64,000 nt of DNA from Cristatella mucedo (lineage: Eukaryota; Bryozoa; Phylactolaemata; Cristatellidae), in assembly GCA_009760855.2 (NCBI GenBank), contig WPIO01000108.1, forward strand, positions 448,001-512,000, read 5' to 3'. The position numbers and the translations under genes are program-made. Positions 9,476-22,243 of the stretch are shown piece by piece; position 1 is the stretch's first letter; each line of letters opens with the position of its first letter. Below the pieces are notes generated by a model. The model saw only the letters and a program-made list of their open reading frames with translations. It ran no database searches and was not told the DNA's origin.

Positions 9476-11350
9476 CTAAACTGGTACTGCCGCTTTGGCA
9501 GGAGTCGAAGGCAGTCATGGCGCTTCCGACCTCGAGTGCATTTTCTATCTGCAGTACCCGGAGGCGGCGTCAAGAGTACCAGTACTGCTACCGCTAAGAG
9601 CTTGGCCTTTCGTCGGCGAGTGTAATGGGTATCTCCGCCTTGACCCGTTACCGGGTTAAGCCCGCCTATAATCTTCAAAACCGGTAGGTACCGTCCTTCT
9701 TCTTATTTTTCTAAGGAAGGACAGGCTCCGTGGGCTGCGACTCTTCAAAGTACACAATAGACTGACGCAGCAAGCGCGAACAAACGATATTGGTTGGTCA
9801 GTCGGCTTCACCCATCACACCGTCGCCAGCCTCCGTCCACCAAATGCAAGCGTACACGAAGACCCGGCTAGCTGAGCATTCTGGGATGGAAGCGGAGTAG
9901 CTAAATCCACAACAGTCAGCTTTCGCTGAAAGACGCAACACACGGGGGGGTCCAGACACGCTACACGGGAGCGCGGAATATACAAGTCAACAACGAGCGA
10001 GCTATCCCATCTCCTGGACCTTGGGTACTCATCCTTTAACCCACATTGGCCGCATCGCCGAACACACCTGCAGCCCATCCATTACATGTCGGTGAGACCG
10101 GGGCCTCCAACTTCCTCGGCAACTTCACTGCCCAAGGATTTAGTGACCTCTCGTCTGCACATCCAGCCATGCTAATGCAGTGCATTAGCCCCTAACCCAG
10201 TGACCCTGAGCTACAGTCGTCTAGTCGCAGCCTTAGGGGCTTCGCCTGGTATAATCCTATTGCGACCTCAGCATCCTCTTGTTCGCAGCTCGAGAACATA
10301 GCTGCTCTTCAACCACCTCTCAACTCGGAAACCGTCTATCAAGCCCACTGCATCTGGAGGAGGACGGATGAACACTAAACCACCTTTCTCGTTTTCCCCC
10401 AGAAACCCGTCCAGAAACTCTAGGACGGCTGGCATTAAGCGACCTTATTGGCGTTTGTGTCTATTCTCGTGCTAGCTTCGGGAGCTATCAGGGCCGATGA
10501 GGCCGGAGGCGATATGAATCTCATGATCCTACCTGACTGCCTGCGTCCTCTTTTGGCGCTCTAGGATAGAGGTATTTTCACTGAGCGGTTCTTGTGCCCG
10601 CAATTGGAATTAAACTGGCGCTATGCCTGCAGCGCCGTTAGTGGGCTCCTTTGTCGCTCGTTTCGAGCTGTTCAATTTTGCTACTGCCATTTCAATCATC
10701 TGCGCTATAATCAGGTATAAACCGTTGACGAGTACCGACTCTTTCTCAGCTGCTCGGTCGTGGTGCATGGATGGGCTCGCCCAAAATGGGCTATAGCAAA
10801 TTTTGAGAGGGCTACAAGCAAACACTAGGAGACGAGCTCACTGTCATGCGACGTTGACTACGCTTCCAGAAGAGAAACTTGCATTTCTGGGTACTTAGAA
10901 GCTCAGCTATGGTCTATGAATAGCGTTTATAGCAGAAGGTCAATGTGGCTGCTTTATGGCGAAATCTTGAGCGCTAATGCACCGTAAGATGTACTAGCTA
11001 TAGCGAGCGGCCACGAGTAACTGAAACTTTCGACTTGACTGCATTTCGGGACTCAAACTTCGACGATGACAGAGTCCGTTGAGCGTGTCAGTCTGTCGGA
11101 GGCGGGCGCCAAACTTGCTAAAATCTCAGTCAAGGCCCTTTGCTTAAAACTTGCTGTGGCAGCGTGTTCGTGTAAAGGCCAGGTACCCTTTACGTAAAAC
11201 CCATGCAAGCGCGCGAAAAGACCTCAGGGTCAGCAGTCCTTATCAGTCCTGGCTCCAGTGTTGCCGGATCCTGCCCAGTCAGGAAATGGCGACTGAAAGA
11301 CAGCATTTAAAAATATCTGCTCCGTCTGTCCATGATACCCATTCTCCAGC
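9476..11350. other. No recognisable gene
   Basis: Mixed-composition DNA. A minus-strand frame at 9815-10078 has a Cys cluster (CRCVRRCGQCG) near its start. I considered a retroviral-type zinc knuckle, but the His and final Cys are not in place. Nothing else could be assigned. Confidence 0.45.
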
Positions 11351-11477
11351 CGTTCTGCGTTCATCCGTTCTGCGTTCATCGTTCTCTTTGCCGCGTTCAT
11401 CCGTTCTGCGTTCATCATTCTGCGTTCTGCGTTCATCCGTTCTGCGTTCTGCGTCATCGTTCTGCATTCTGCGTTCT
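11351..11477. repeat. Minisatellite, unit TTCTGCGTTCATCCG and variants
   Basis: Tandem and interspersed 8- and 15-nt modules built from TTCTGCG and TTCATC. Frames on both strands (plus: Arg/Ser-rich; minus: ERMNAERR repeats) are translations of the array. Confidence 0.85.
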
Positions 11478-12297
11478 AGCCACATCCGCGTCGTCCATCG
11501 TCCAAGTCGTTTCTCCGCGTGCCCGTGCTCGCTGCGCAGATTTGGGCTAACTTGCGCTCAAGCCTCCACGCTAACATCCGAAATCCAGAGGCTGGCTGAC
11601 TCAGGAGGCAGACATCCGGTGTACGGGCATCCGGTGGCGCATCGCTGGGCGCTCCGGATGCAGAGCCGCCCGGCTTGCCACTTCACCACGCGCGCACGAT
11701 GGGTCTGGAAGAGTCGCTTGGGCGGAGGCAATGCAGCGTGCCCGATCAGTGCATTCCGGTTCGTCGGTTTACAAAGGGTGCAATTTTCTTTAAAGGACCG
11801 ACCATGCTGGGGCGTCTAAATGGGTAATATATTTAATTTGAACATCATTGCGGGCTTTCTAATTTGTTTGTTTGAGCCTCGAGCCCGGCCAGTGTGTAAA
11901 TCCGGAGCGGTGGGAATGCAAATAATATGTTCAAACTTCTCTTTGGACTTAGACCGGCTGATGAGCCGCTGCGAGCAGACTCCGACTGAAACTGTAGACT
12001 TGCAGCTACGCTCACGTGAAAGGTCCCCGTTTGTCCACTCTGCCTTTGTTACGACCCGAGTTCGTGAGGCTCGAGCCCCTGCAGTCAATTTGATTGACTG
12101 GATAGGGGTCCACGGCAATCCAAGTTCACTTCATTTTCAAACCATTGAAGGCCCATTCAAACTTTCCGGCTACATCTTTTGCTCCACAAGTAAAAACTAC
12201 CCAGAAGTGAGGAGAGAACCAGTGCTCCACCGAAAGTAAAGCGCTGCTGCTGCACGAAGCCACGGCGGGATCCGTCTCTCTGCTACAAAGTATAATT
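11478..12297. other. No recognisable gene
   Basis: A 139-residue plus frame (11820-12239) opens with a hydrophobic stretch (ATG GGT AAT ATA TTT...), but the frame shows no domain. A 100-residue antisense frame covers the same bases. Not called. Confidence 0.4.
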
Positions 12298-12341
12298 CAT
12301 ATATATATATATATATTTTTTTATACATATACATATATATT
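12298..12341. repeat. (AT)n/(T)n microsatellite
   Basis: AT dinucleotide run followed by T-rich and TACATA sequence. Confidence 0.9.
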
Positions 12342-13300
12342 TACGTAACAGCGTGCTGCATATATTTCCCTCCCTACATACGCACTGGGAGCAGAGTAGC
12401 GTTCCGTGATTACACCAGCCCGCAGCAACCCCGGGAGTCGAAACCGCCATTGACGTTGCGAATGGCCAACGCCCCAGCGCCGGCATTCATTCGACTCTCT
12501 GCTGACACCTCAGCAGCTAAGCTCCGGCTTATCAGGGCAGCGGCCAGCTGCGCTGCCACCACCGCCGACCACAGCCGACCACGACCGTCGCCACTTTACC
12601 ACGCCGCCGTCCTCCAGCTCTTGCGTGAGCGTAACGGCATCCGATGCGCATCAGCCTCGATCCGCTCCGAACGCTTTCCGCGCCGCTCGGCTCGCCGCCC
12701 GGGCGACAGGTTGCCAGCAGGGTATCTGCGCGCACGGAGGCTGCGCCGCTCGGCTGGCCGATAGCTCGCGTCCAGTGACGTCGGCTCGTTCCACCATGCA
12801 CCGTTCGCCTCGCACGCACCGGCGCGCGTGCATATTTCAGCAACCACCAGCATCGGTCTGCGGCCCGCTGCTGGGCCGTCTGGCGCGGCAGCGGCGGCGT
12901 ATCATCGCCCGGCGGCGGTAGGAGGCGCTCTGTTCGCAGCTGCAGCCGCCCTTACTTGTGCTGAGGAGCAAAACACAGCTCATACGAGGCCAGCCATTAG
13001 CGCGGCGGCGACCATAAATACGGTCGTGCATCGCTTTCTCGGGCTGATGGCGCCATCGCAGCGGCGTCCGTGGGCCAAGCTGGTGGTGCTCAGTGCCATT
13101 CGTCCGGCAGAAGCTCCGGATGAAACGGCGGCAGGGGCGCCACTCAATGGGCGCTCTACTTGGTTAGGTGAGCCCCTGGTGCTGGGGGGAGCGCGCGGCT
13201 GCCACGGCTTCGTCCATTTCAGTCAGCAGCGCCGGCTGCACGCCGCTGCCGCCGCTCCCGAACATAACGTCAGTGCTCCGGCACTCAGGATCATTATTGC
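12342..13300. promoter_or_regulatory. CpG-rich block
   Basis: From about 12540 the sequence is very rich in GCC and CG. Long frames exist in several frames on both strands at once (for example plus 12828-13325 and minus 12532-12853), which is typical of stop-poor GC-rich DNA rather than of one gene. It could be an island promoter or 5' UTR. No TATA box, start exon or domain can be supported. Confidence 0.3.
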
Positions 13301-13840
13301 TCATCTTATTGTCTATATTCAATAATTCATGTTTTCTTTACACGCCGTTGTCTAGGTGGACCAGAAAGCACCTGAGTCAGCAGCAAAACCGGAAGCTTAC
13401 CACCCACCCACCCACCCCTGCCAAACAAGGATGTCTGCTGCTTTGCCTTGCTGAGGGACGCAGCCGAGACGAACCAGAAGCCCACGCCGGCTGCAGTCAG
13501 CTGCTGTGCGCTACTGTCGAAGACGTAGCGCGAGCCAAGCATTAATCGAGTTAGCAAGAACACAACGTTCGCTGTTTGCCAGCCTCATTGGTCCCGACCA
13601 TTGAAGTACTAGCAAGTAAGTGAAGTGTCAATCGTTAATAAATATCCTTAATAACATATAAATTTGATAAATACATATATCACATTATCTTATTATCACT
13701 CGTCCTTATTTACCATACGAAATTACAGCCGTATGTGTTTCTTTTCCTCTGTATAGCATCTTTGTTTCCATTGATTTCGTGTACATGCTGTTGCCTTCTC
13801 GCAAGTATTACGTTGTGTGTTGTAACGTGTTCATTGTGTG

Positions 13841-13843
<3 letters not shown>
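13301..13843. other. No recognisable gene
   Basis: A short CCCA run (about 13407-13420) and AT-rich DNA from 13630. Nothing else was recognised. Confidence 0.5.

Positions 13844-13879
<36 letters not shown>
13844..13879. repeat. (GT)18 microsatellite
   Basis: Pure GT run of 36 bases. Confidence 0.95.
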
Positions 13880-13881
<2 letters not shown>

Positions 13882-15412
13882 TCAATCAAATGATTATGTT
13901 GACTGGTCTATCAGTATCAGTCTGCCCAGGCGCTTGGTCATTTGCCTGCTTTTGGTCTCTGGGGCGTGCTGCTGGGTGGAGGTGGCTCACCAAAATCACC
14001 TCGCTGAAGGTAACCTGTCGCAGGCAGGCAGGCGAGCATGGCAGGCAGGAAGGGACTGGCGAGGCAGGCGGAGCGGGAAACTACTGCTGAGGCTTCCCCC
14101 ACACAGCTGCAGGCTGCTGCGGCTGCTTTGTAATCGCTGTACAGTCAAGGGCCAATGTCATGTGCGTGGCATGCCATAGCCCTATTCTTCAAGCAACCAG
14201 CTACCCTCCTTGACTAGAATCTTTTCCGCTCGGTTCTAGTCAAAAGGAGGCTCTGCGGCAAGAGGCAGCTCTATGTCGCTGACAACAGCCACCTGCCAGC
14301 CAGGAGCCACCTTTGATGGCATTCTTTGTGGCTCACCCTGCGCCTGCAGTTGCTCACCGTTATGGCCTGTTGCAGCCAGGCTCGTCGACCTTTGCGCGCC
14401 TTCTGCCGGTGTAGTGCTGGTCTGGAGGGCTTGCTTTGCATTAACAACCTGTGCCTCGTCCCACCCCCGTCTCCATGCCCTGGTGCTGCTCCACCACTGC
14501 ATCTGCCTGTCTGGGATTTACAATGCTATTTATTTGTGAACTTTTTCAAGGCTAGCCTGCATTGACTGTTACTATTTTCTGCTGCTCTTTGCAATCGCAT
14601 AACAAACTGAGTGCTGATGGCGCTACTGGCAGGCCTTCGTTTATATGCAGCTAGAAGGCATCGGCACCAGACGTCGCTCCCAGCCAATTAAGCTGCCTGA
14701 TAAGCCCCTGTCTTTGATTACAGGTGCCTAAGTAACCCTTGCTTGCGTAACCGATGGAAGCTGGGCCAAAAAAAAAAAAAAAGTAATAGTTCAACACAGT
14801 CTTGCAGCTCTTTCAAGCAAAGCAGCTCATCAGTGTGAGCTGCACCACCGCAATTCCCTGCTTGGAAGCCCTCAGGCCTTCTGGCCATTTCGATTCTCAA
14901 GGCAGGCTTGTCTTGGTACGGTGATTGCAAACCAAATCGACCACAGAGTCCCGGCAGCCGTTCGGCTGTTTGGCCCTCAACAGCTGACTGTGTGCCGATG
15001 CATGAAGATGCTGCTCCCCAGCTGCTTCCAGTTCTAAAAGCGACAAGTGTGCGCTGCAGACGCCTGAAAGGAGTCGATGTGAAGACCTCGGCTGTTGACC
15101 CCAAGCAGAACTCGGATCTCAGTCAGCGTAATTAGCCTCTGGACTTCGTTGTTTCGCTGTATCAACGCCCAGTGCGATGTACCGAAATGGTAAAATAAAA
15201 AGGCCTGAAGGCTTTGCACCGTCGAAGCCTTGTTACAGTACCAGATTGCCGATTGGATGTGCCCAACCATGAATGCACGTGGGATCTAAGCCAAGTGGCA
15301 GCAATAGTTTCTCGTGAAATACCAGTCCATGCTAAGAAAATATGTGGATTGCCAAATAGGCATCATCGATCTGGCTGCTCCTTTTTCAGAGCAGTTAGCT
15401 CGGATCGTGGAT
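13880..15412. other. No recognisable gene; A15 run at 14768-14782
   Basis: Short frames on both strands only. The A15 run is not preceded by a recognisable processed-transcript body. No domain or RNA gene was found. Confidence 0.45.
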
Positions 15413-15452
<40 letters not shown>

Positions 15453-15758
15453 TGTCTGTGTGACGCGTATTGACGTGTGTGTATATGTGTGTGTGTGTGT
15501 ATTGTCTGTCTGTCTCTGTAATCTGTTCTATCTGTGCCTCTGTGTGTGAAGCTGTCTGTGGCTCTGTGTGACGTGTCTGTGTGTCTCTTGTGCCTAATGT
15601 GTGTGTGTGTGCCTTGTGTGTGTCTGTGTGTGTGTGTCTGTGTGTGTGTGTGTGTGTGTATCTCTGTGTCTGTGTGTGTCTCTGTAGTCTCCTGCGTGTG
15701 TATCTCTCCTGTCTGCGTGTATTTCTGTCTCTGCGTGTGTGTGTTTGTGTGTGTCGCG
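15413..15758. repeat. Compound (TG)n/(TCTG)n microsatellite
   Basis: About 350 bases of TG runs broken by TCTGTCTG, ACG and CTTG. The Cys/Val-rich plus frames and Thr/His-rich minus frame are translations of the repeat. Confidence 0.95.
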
Positions 15759-16366
15759 TGTCCTCTTCAATTAGAACCAGCTGCACGGAGTCCTGAAATC
15801 ATCTGGCATTTTTAATAAGTCTTAGCTACACCATCATTTCTTTCATACCTATGGCGAATCGACCTTTCTGCCTTGGATGGCATCGATACTAACCTTTGTT
15901 TGCATGCATTACATTTCAAATTAACTTGCTCAGCTGATTGAATCGGTGAGCAGCAGCTGCGCATGCTACAAGAAAAGAGAGTTATACGTCTTCCGATGCA
16001 GTTGTCGATAATTATCAATGGCTTTGATTTTCAAACTGTTCTATAAAGCCAGATCTAAACTTCAATAAAAGAAAACACACAGGGAGCAGCTATCGTTTCG
16101 GCTAGAAATCTCGGGCATTTTCAGTGTGAATCAATCTAGTAATCATACATGGGGCATCCATAGCAGCAGCTGCCCTCCACCACTACCACTACCATGGAAT
16201 CCATAACAGCTGCTTAAGAAGTGATATCTTTATCTGTTGTCATGTGTTGAATTCTCCGCGATGGGTGGTAGAGTCTGGTGACTATCAGGCCGTGAATGTG
16301 CTGGCATACCATGTCTCAAGCATGCAATTTCTGACATATGCTATATCAATGAGGCCTCTCAATATA
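15759..16366. other. No recognisable gene
   Basis: AT-rich sequence with short frames only. Confidence 0.5.
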
Positions 16367-16424
16367 TGTGTGTGTGTGTGTGTGTGCCATGTGATATTGT
16401 GTGTGTGTGTGTGTGTGTGTGTGT
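16367..16424. repeat. (TG)n microsatellite, interrupted
   Basis: Two TG runs separated by CCATGTGATAT. Confidence 0.95.
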
Positions 16425-16477
16425 TTACATAGAGACATAAATAAATGTATATGTCCATTCTATTAAACTATATAATT

Positions 16478-16650
16478 ATTATAATTCATTTGCACTAATA
16501 CCAGAGAGAACTTAATCTCTGTTAGGCGATTCGCGTAAGCCACAATGCGGTTCAAGTCACGACCTCCCGGTCCATCAGGCCCTGAATTACGCTTGACTTG
16601 GTTTGGGGAGTGAACTTGCTGGCCACTGGGCCACGTCGGTGGCATTTACG
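16478..16650 (-). mobile_element. tRNA-derived SINE with L2-type tail
   Basis: On the minus strand, GACGTGGCCCAGTGGCC (A-box-like, TGGCCCAGTGG) is followed about 75 nt later by a degenerate B-box region (GGTCGTGACTTGAACC). The tail is CAGAGATTAAGTTCTCT, then AGTGCAAATGAATTATAAT. The AGAGA/TCTCT stem of the L2 tail is intact. The head resembles the other tRNA-derived SINE copies in this window. Confidence 0.65.
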
Positions 16651-17543
16651 CGTCCCAAACGGACCGAATGTCTATCCAGAGATTTCACCAGTGCGAGGGC
16701 TTTCAATTTTGACCTCCGTTGTCCAAGGCGAGCACACCTGGACCAAATCAAGGAGATGGAAATCCATTATTCTCCGACGATGACCAGTGACAGCATAATG
16801 CTTTGAACTTATCACCTAATATGCAATAACTAGCCAAGCGATTAGATTAAGAGAGAAGCAAGAATTGCGGCGAAATCCACCTACAGCCCCGTTAATGGTG
16901 GGCCAACAGACCTGCTGAGCCTGCTGCTTCAAGCCTGAGGCTCAGGTCAGCATAAGGTGAAGCCAACCACAGCACTTCTGCTGGGCCTGAATTACATTAT
17001 ACCAGGCTCTTATAGATGGAGGATGAATGGTGGAAGCTGGAATGGAGCCCAAGTCCTTACCAGCAAGTGCCCCAGCACCCATAGCCCCTGCCCCAGTGGA
17101 GCCACTGTGATATATGATTGATACCGCGGCTGTGAAGTATTTGAACAAGCAATCTGGATTTTCCCAAGCTTCAAGATGAGCCCTACCCATTACCTGCCAC
17201 TGACAGTTACCTGGCCCCTAGCAGATGGCGCCGTTTTAAGCACTTCACGGCTAGGTCCGGGGTCTGTGTCGTGCAGCAAGGCGAGGAACTTCTGCCTTTG
17301 CTATATAAATGAGGGCCTCTCGATCGTGACCTTTAATTATCCTTACCCCAGGTAGCTCTTTCTGCATCGCCCCTCTTCTGCCCTCCCCTATTTGCTGCAT
17401 TAACCCCCTCCAAGCAGTGTGGCCGGCAGTTGAAAGCTCCCGTGCCTGGGGATTTCCTTACGGGTCACCAGGCATCAATGTGGTGAGCCGGTTTCTGATA
17501 TCCTGGCTCTGCCCTTCCCATCAGGCCCACTCTGGAGCTGGGA

Positions 17544-17546
<3 letters not shown>
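16651..17546. other. No recognisable gene
   Basis: Sequence without an identifiable domain or element. The frame that continues across 17417-17977 is opened mainly by the adjacent repeat. Confidence 0.45.
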
Positions 17547-17580
<34 letters not shown>

Positions 17581-17661
17581 CCCTCCTCCTCCTCCTCCTC
17601 CTCCTCCTCCTCCTCCTCCTCCTCCTCCTCCTCCTCCTCCTCCTCCTCCTCCTCCTCCTCC
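17547..17661. repeat. (TGC)n followed by (CCT)n microsatellite
   Basis: About 10 TGC triplets, then about 27 CCT triplets. It gives poly-Ala then poly-Pro in the plus frame, and poly-Glu then poly-Gln in the minus frame. Neither flank has recognisable coding sequence, so I do not call a gene. Confidence 0.95.
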
Positions 17662-17965
17662 CATTCCACTAAGCCACATCTCTGGAGACAATGGGCCTGA
17701 AAACGGTACAGACTCCTACCTAATCGTGCTGACACAGATGACCAAGTTTCTGCTTAAGTCAGGCCAAACGGCACTGACCAACGGATCAATAGTGACGCTT
17801 GCCGGATGGAGACTGCCTTCAGCAAAAATGGCCATAGGGAATACGTTCAACCCCACTGCCCAGATTGTCGCCAGGGCGCACTTGCAAAGACAAGCCAACT
17901 TTCGTTATATCGCCACGCTTTCGTGGGCTCATCCAACTGTAGAAGCAGCAGGTGGGCTTCACCAG

Positions 17966-18062
17966 ATAATAATATAATATAATACATTTGATATTACACC
18001 CTCGGAAATCTTTCCTAGAAGCACTTTACATGTGCTGCTAAAGGAAGCACAGATCGAATGGT
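17966..18062 (-). mobile_element. L2 LINE 3' tail, minus strand
   Basis: On the minus strand: GTGCTTCTAGGAAAGATTTC, then CGAGGGTGTAATATCAAATG and an ATTATATT end. GCACATGTAAAGTGCTTCTA matches the GCAAATGTAAAGCGCCTAG block of other copies. It may be the 3' end of the more decayed L2 body at 18868-19300. Confidence 0.65.
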
Positions 18063-18162
18063 TGATTGCTCAGATCCAACGATAAGCTGACCCAGTCCAC
18101 ATTAGGAGCAGCTCCTTTGATCATTATCTCCTTCAATAAAACTCTACGTGCAAAAGTGGGCA

Positions 18163-18165
<3 letters not shown>

Positions 18166-18244
<79 letters not shown>
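18166..18244. repeat. (TG)39 microsatellite
   Basis: Pure TG run of about 79 bases. Confidence 0.97.
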
Positions 18245-18246
<2 letters not shown>

Positions 18247-18867
18247 CTATCTGTAAGTATTGTGCGTGCATGTGCTAGTATACATGCCTATCATTTATCT
18301 GTCTACTATTGCAAATGTCACATCGATGCAGGGCTGCCTCCACAGAACTAATCTTGTCCATTTGCGCAGACGGACCCCTCGTCAGGCACGGCTGCTGAGA
18401 GTCAGTCTCAGAAAAATTTAGGGAGAGATTTAGCGAGATGGAGATAGAGATGGAATGTGGGTGCTACCTTGTCTGCAGCCTTCACTTCAGGCTTGCTAAA
18501 TCTCCGAGCACTCTGCCATCTCCCTATAAAGAGGAGGCATGCCGATTGGTAAGTGACAGCCTGCGCAGTGTCAGTGTGCATGAAGCACACAAATGACAAT
18601 TCGCTCGGACGAAGCGACTGCTGTGAGGAGCTCGTGGGCTTTAAGCTTTGTTTGTAATGTAGTCAAGCCAGGCGCGTCACAGACGAGTCTCTGCTCGGGA
18701 GAGTGTTCGAGCCGTTGGGAGCAAGCATGAACTGGCCCGGTCTCCGGAGGTTGGAAGCTCATCGATGCACAATAAACGACGGAAGTCAGTAAGAGCGGCG
18801 AGTGGTAGAGCTATATGTAGGCAGAAGATAATAGGGTGTCAATGACGAGGCAAAAGAGCAAGAGAAC
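18245..18867. other. No recognisable gene
   Basis: Nothing identified. It lies between an L2 tail and an L2 coding remnant on the same strand, so part may be unrecognised L2 sequence. Confidence 0.4.
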
Positions 18868-19300
18868 GATGTGACCTAAAAGTGAGTGATTGAACTTACA
18901 GGCGATGATCATGCAATATGGCCTGCAGCATGTGCGTGGTCAGTGAAGACTGGTTGCATAGATTTGGCAGTTGCCAGACGTTCGGCAGACTAAACGCTTG
19001 GCAGCGTGAGCGCGCAACCGATGCTTATTAATAAGCAGGCAGGAAGACCTGCGCTACTAGACGGCAGCTAAAGTCCATTCAGCAGAAAAAAATCTGCAAA
19101 ATAAAGTGTGGACCAGTTTGGCTGTGGGAATCGGTTTGGTCGGTGGTCAAGGTCAAGTTCTCTTTGGGCGCCGTGCAGATGAATGATATATTTTTAATTC
19201 CAAGCAGGAGGCGGTTTCAGTGAATGGTACCAAGCGGCTGAAGTCTTAGCAGGCTTAACTGTGGAGCTATTGAGCTCTGATGTGGCGATCGAATGAAAGC
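18868..19300 (-). mobile_element. Very decayed L2 reverse transcriptase remnant
   Basis: Nucleotide similarity to the L2 copy at 45296-46235. TGACCTAAAAGTGAGTGATTG matches that copy's TGACCTAAAAGTGAGCGAC near 45653. GCAGGCTTAACTGTGGAGCT matches GGCAGACTTGACTGCGGAGCT near 45940, at a similar spacing. No open frame remains. Confidence 0.5.
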
Positions 19301-19642
19301 GAAGGAATGTGAAGGTACAAAGAAATATATTAGAGTATCCTTAAAAAGTTCTTGAAAATGGCGAATCATGATCAAGATACGGATCTAGTTTTTGGCAGAC
19401 TTCTGGTGGGGGATTCTTGGTAGTCAGATTTATATGCTGATGCTGCCGTCAATGTGGTGGCCGAGCCTGCTTGTATGGATGCACTCCCTTGTGTCTGAGC
19501 CATTCTAGGTTTTTCTCGAGTTCACAGGACTGTTGCTTTACACTTCAGACTTCGTGCATAATATGTAGACAGCCGTTATTTGTAGTCCAGCATTACCGGT
19601 TCGCTGGCATACTTCCACGGGTGATAAGTTGATGCCTTTTTG
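19301..19642. other. No recognisable gene
   Basis: AT-rich sequence with no frame or element that I can support. Confidence 0.5.
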
Positions 19643-19770
19643 TGTGAATGCTAGCGGTTAAGGTGCTAGCCCCGGAAGGTCTGGCTGAGGTCGTGGGCTC
19701 GAGTCCTGGGGCATATATGACGCTTGGACAGGATTAAGTTCTCTTAAGGGTGCTATACAAATAGATTTTA
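19643..19770 (+). mobile_element. tRNA-derived SINE
   Basis: The head has an A-box-like AGCGGTTAAGGTGCTAGCC and a good B box, GGGCTCGAGTCC (19695-19706). The tail GGATTAAGTTCTCTTAAGGG, then TGCTATACAAATAG, matches the L2 LINE tail. It belongs to the same family as the copies at 33380, 54318 and 63548. RNA polymerase III would transcribe such an element from the internal boxes, with retroposition by the L2 machinery; this is established for tail-sharing SINEs and inferred here. Confidence 0.8.
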
Positions 19771-22191
19771 TATGACTAAATTTTATTTTCCTTTCAAATG
19801 ATGTTTGAGCATTAGCGCTTCCCATCGAGGAAGATACATAATTGCTTTCACTTCATAACAAATGCTAATTGTACTAATGATTCTTAGTCAATTTTTGTCT
19901 AGGGCTTGATTGAAGGAACATTATGATTTTTTATATATTCAGAAGGGTTAACTTTAGAGCCTATGCACTCGCCCTCCAGAGTAAATTGCTTGTTAAGTGC
20001 ATTGGCCTATTTGTCCAAACATACCCTTAAACATTATTCACTGGGGATACTAAGATACGGTGGCGTGGCCGGCTGTGTGATGGGTCCTCAGATGGAAACA
20101 CGATGCTTGCTCAAAATAGCTGCCCAGCTGTGGAGTTAGTTGGAAAAACCTGCTGATTGTCAAAGGCTACCAGCCCTATCGCAACCTGAGCTGCTGCTTA
20201 ATAATGGGCAATGCAGAACTTCCAATGAACTATGGTCTTAAAATAGCAAATCCTATAGCATTTGTTAACATTAGCATTATGGCATTGTGACTTGCTGGGT
20301 TATTACATCCAGTCCTGCTGGCCAGCGACGGCAAGGGCATTATTGAGCCCGCATGGCCAACAAGACAAAAAGCCCACGTGAAGGCTGCTGGCAAGAGACA
20401 GCTAATGAGATGAATGGTGTGCAGTGGCTGGCGGTATTTGCAAGGCACCAGCGTAAATATATGGCCCGACCAAACCATCAAATCACATTGTGAAAGTCCT
20501 TACTCCAGTGCTCACCTGCTCAAACAGGCCCCTTGGTTGACCCCACGGGTGGGGGTTGAGAAGAGTGTGGGGAGGAGACAGACAGAAAGAGAGAGACAGA
20601 CATGACAGAAAAAGAGACGGACATAGAGACAGACCAGAAGAGAGAGAGAGATGAGGAGCAAGGACCTCGAGGAGGCCTGCCCAGGCAGAGCCCTACGAAT
20701 GAAAGTTATCAGACATTTTTCCAGGCCTGATCAAAATGCAGAGCTCTAAGCCCAAACAAAATAATGCAAAATCAGGCCTCAGTGCATAGCCATGGCCACA
20801 CAGACAAAAAGCGTGAAGCAGAGGTTGGATGTGATCAAAACATTTTTACAATGAGCAAATCTTTTGCCTTTTTCCCAATGAACTCGGCAGCGGCTGGCGG
20901 CAGCGGCCGCACGGCCGGGACACCCCGCCTCTTGGGCCCCGTTGCCCCAGTCCTCAGTTAATACGATCGGTCCTGTGTCGAGAGTAAAGTGATTGCACCA
21001 TGGATCTTCCAGAAGGCCGCCACATCCAGGCAGCCATGCTGCAGCCTTTGGCCTCGGGGTGGACCGTGATCACGCCGGATCAGACCACCTCAAAAGAAGA
21101 GCGCCACACGGCTTTATCGTGCCCGTCGCTCTGTGGCTGACGTGATCTGGACCTTTGCTCCTTTTGGACTTCGGCAGTACCGCCACTCGGCTTCGAAACC
21201 TGGATCCAGTTCCAGGCTGTCAGTGCTGCTCTCAAGGAAGGTTGCGTGCAGAAGTGCCATAAAGACGATGACAGAAGACGCCGAATAGGTCTTCAATCCC
21301 ACTAGCTGGCCAAATCATTTGTGACATAAATTTTGGCCAAAATCAGCTGCGTTAGTTCTAATTACCAATTTTATTTTGCATCATTTGGCTTTTACAAAAA
21401 TTTGTAGACAAGCTGGTGTCGCCTGGTGGTAGTGAAGGTGGTGGTGGGTGATGGCGACCTGGCCAACCATGAAGCCTACACTTACCGTCACTGATTTGCG
21501 TGCGGTTCACCTGGCTTTGTTATTTCAGCCGTCGGCGTCGTCAGGCTGTCTCGGCAGCCAGCAACGCGCCAGCCGCCAGCGCTCCGCGCAACAGAACGGC
21601 CTGAAGGAGGGCGAGACGGACGGCGCAGGATCGACGACCGCGAAGCCAGCCGCGAGTCTGGCCGTTCAGCGCTTTCTCCGGCAGTCGCTGGAGTGGCGGC
21701 GGCCAGATCGTTGATCGGGCGACGGATCCTGGTGAACCGATTGGTAACAGCGTTCACTCTCTCATCCGGTCGGACGCGCATCCCAGTGGCGGAAAAGTGC
21801 ACAGGGAGCTTGGGAGCTAAATCGATCAGTGAGTCGGCTCGCTTGCTCGGCGATAGTGCAAGCAGCGCGTTTGGCTCACAGCTTACGCGATCATCGGAGG
21901 GGGATGCATCAGGGCGGCGACCAGCAGCGATCACCACCGCGGCTGTTCACCGTAGCGCAGGCAATCAGGTGGCTGCAGCTTGCTCCATGGCTCACTGCTG
22001 CCAGTACAGCTGTGCTTTTGTGCTTCTACCGGTCTTGCAGCCTTCAGCCACCATAAGCGTTCTGACCGTCGTCATTATCTGCCCACTCTCCTATCCATGT
22101 TGGCGTCCATTTTGTATTATTTAATCATCCTCTTTCTCTATACCAATATAACCACTCGCCTGTATTTCTCTCTCATCTCTGTCTCACTTAT

Positions 22192-22195
<4 letters not shown>
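19771..22195. other. No recognisable gene
   Basis: Includes a purine-rich GACAGA/GAGA stretch (20560-20660) and a moderately GC-rich part (21480-21960) with overlapping frames on both strands. No domain, RNA gene or supported exon. Confidence 0.45.

Positions 22196-22241
<46 letters not shown>
22196..22241. repeat. (CT)23 microsatellite
   Basis: Pure CT run. The hydrophobic/Ser-Leu frame across it is an artefact. Confidence 0.95.

Positions 22242-22243
<2 letters not shown>

Noticed and set aside
9815-10078. Gag-type zinc knuckle (CRCVRRCGQCG) upstream of the gypsy pol
   Set aside because: The CCHC spacing is not met and no protease or gag context could be found in that frame.
11230-11485. 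Protein with ERMNAERR repeats on the minus strand
   Set aside because: Direct translation of the TTCTGCGTTCATCCG minisatellite.
15214-15815. Cys/Val-rich and Thr/His-rich frames of 93-166 residues
   Set aside because: Translation of the compound TG/CA microsatellite on each strand.
17417-17977. 186-residue frame with poly-Ala and poly-Pro
   Set aside because: Open because of (TGC)n(CCT)n; flanking sequence has no domain, and it runs into an L2 tail.
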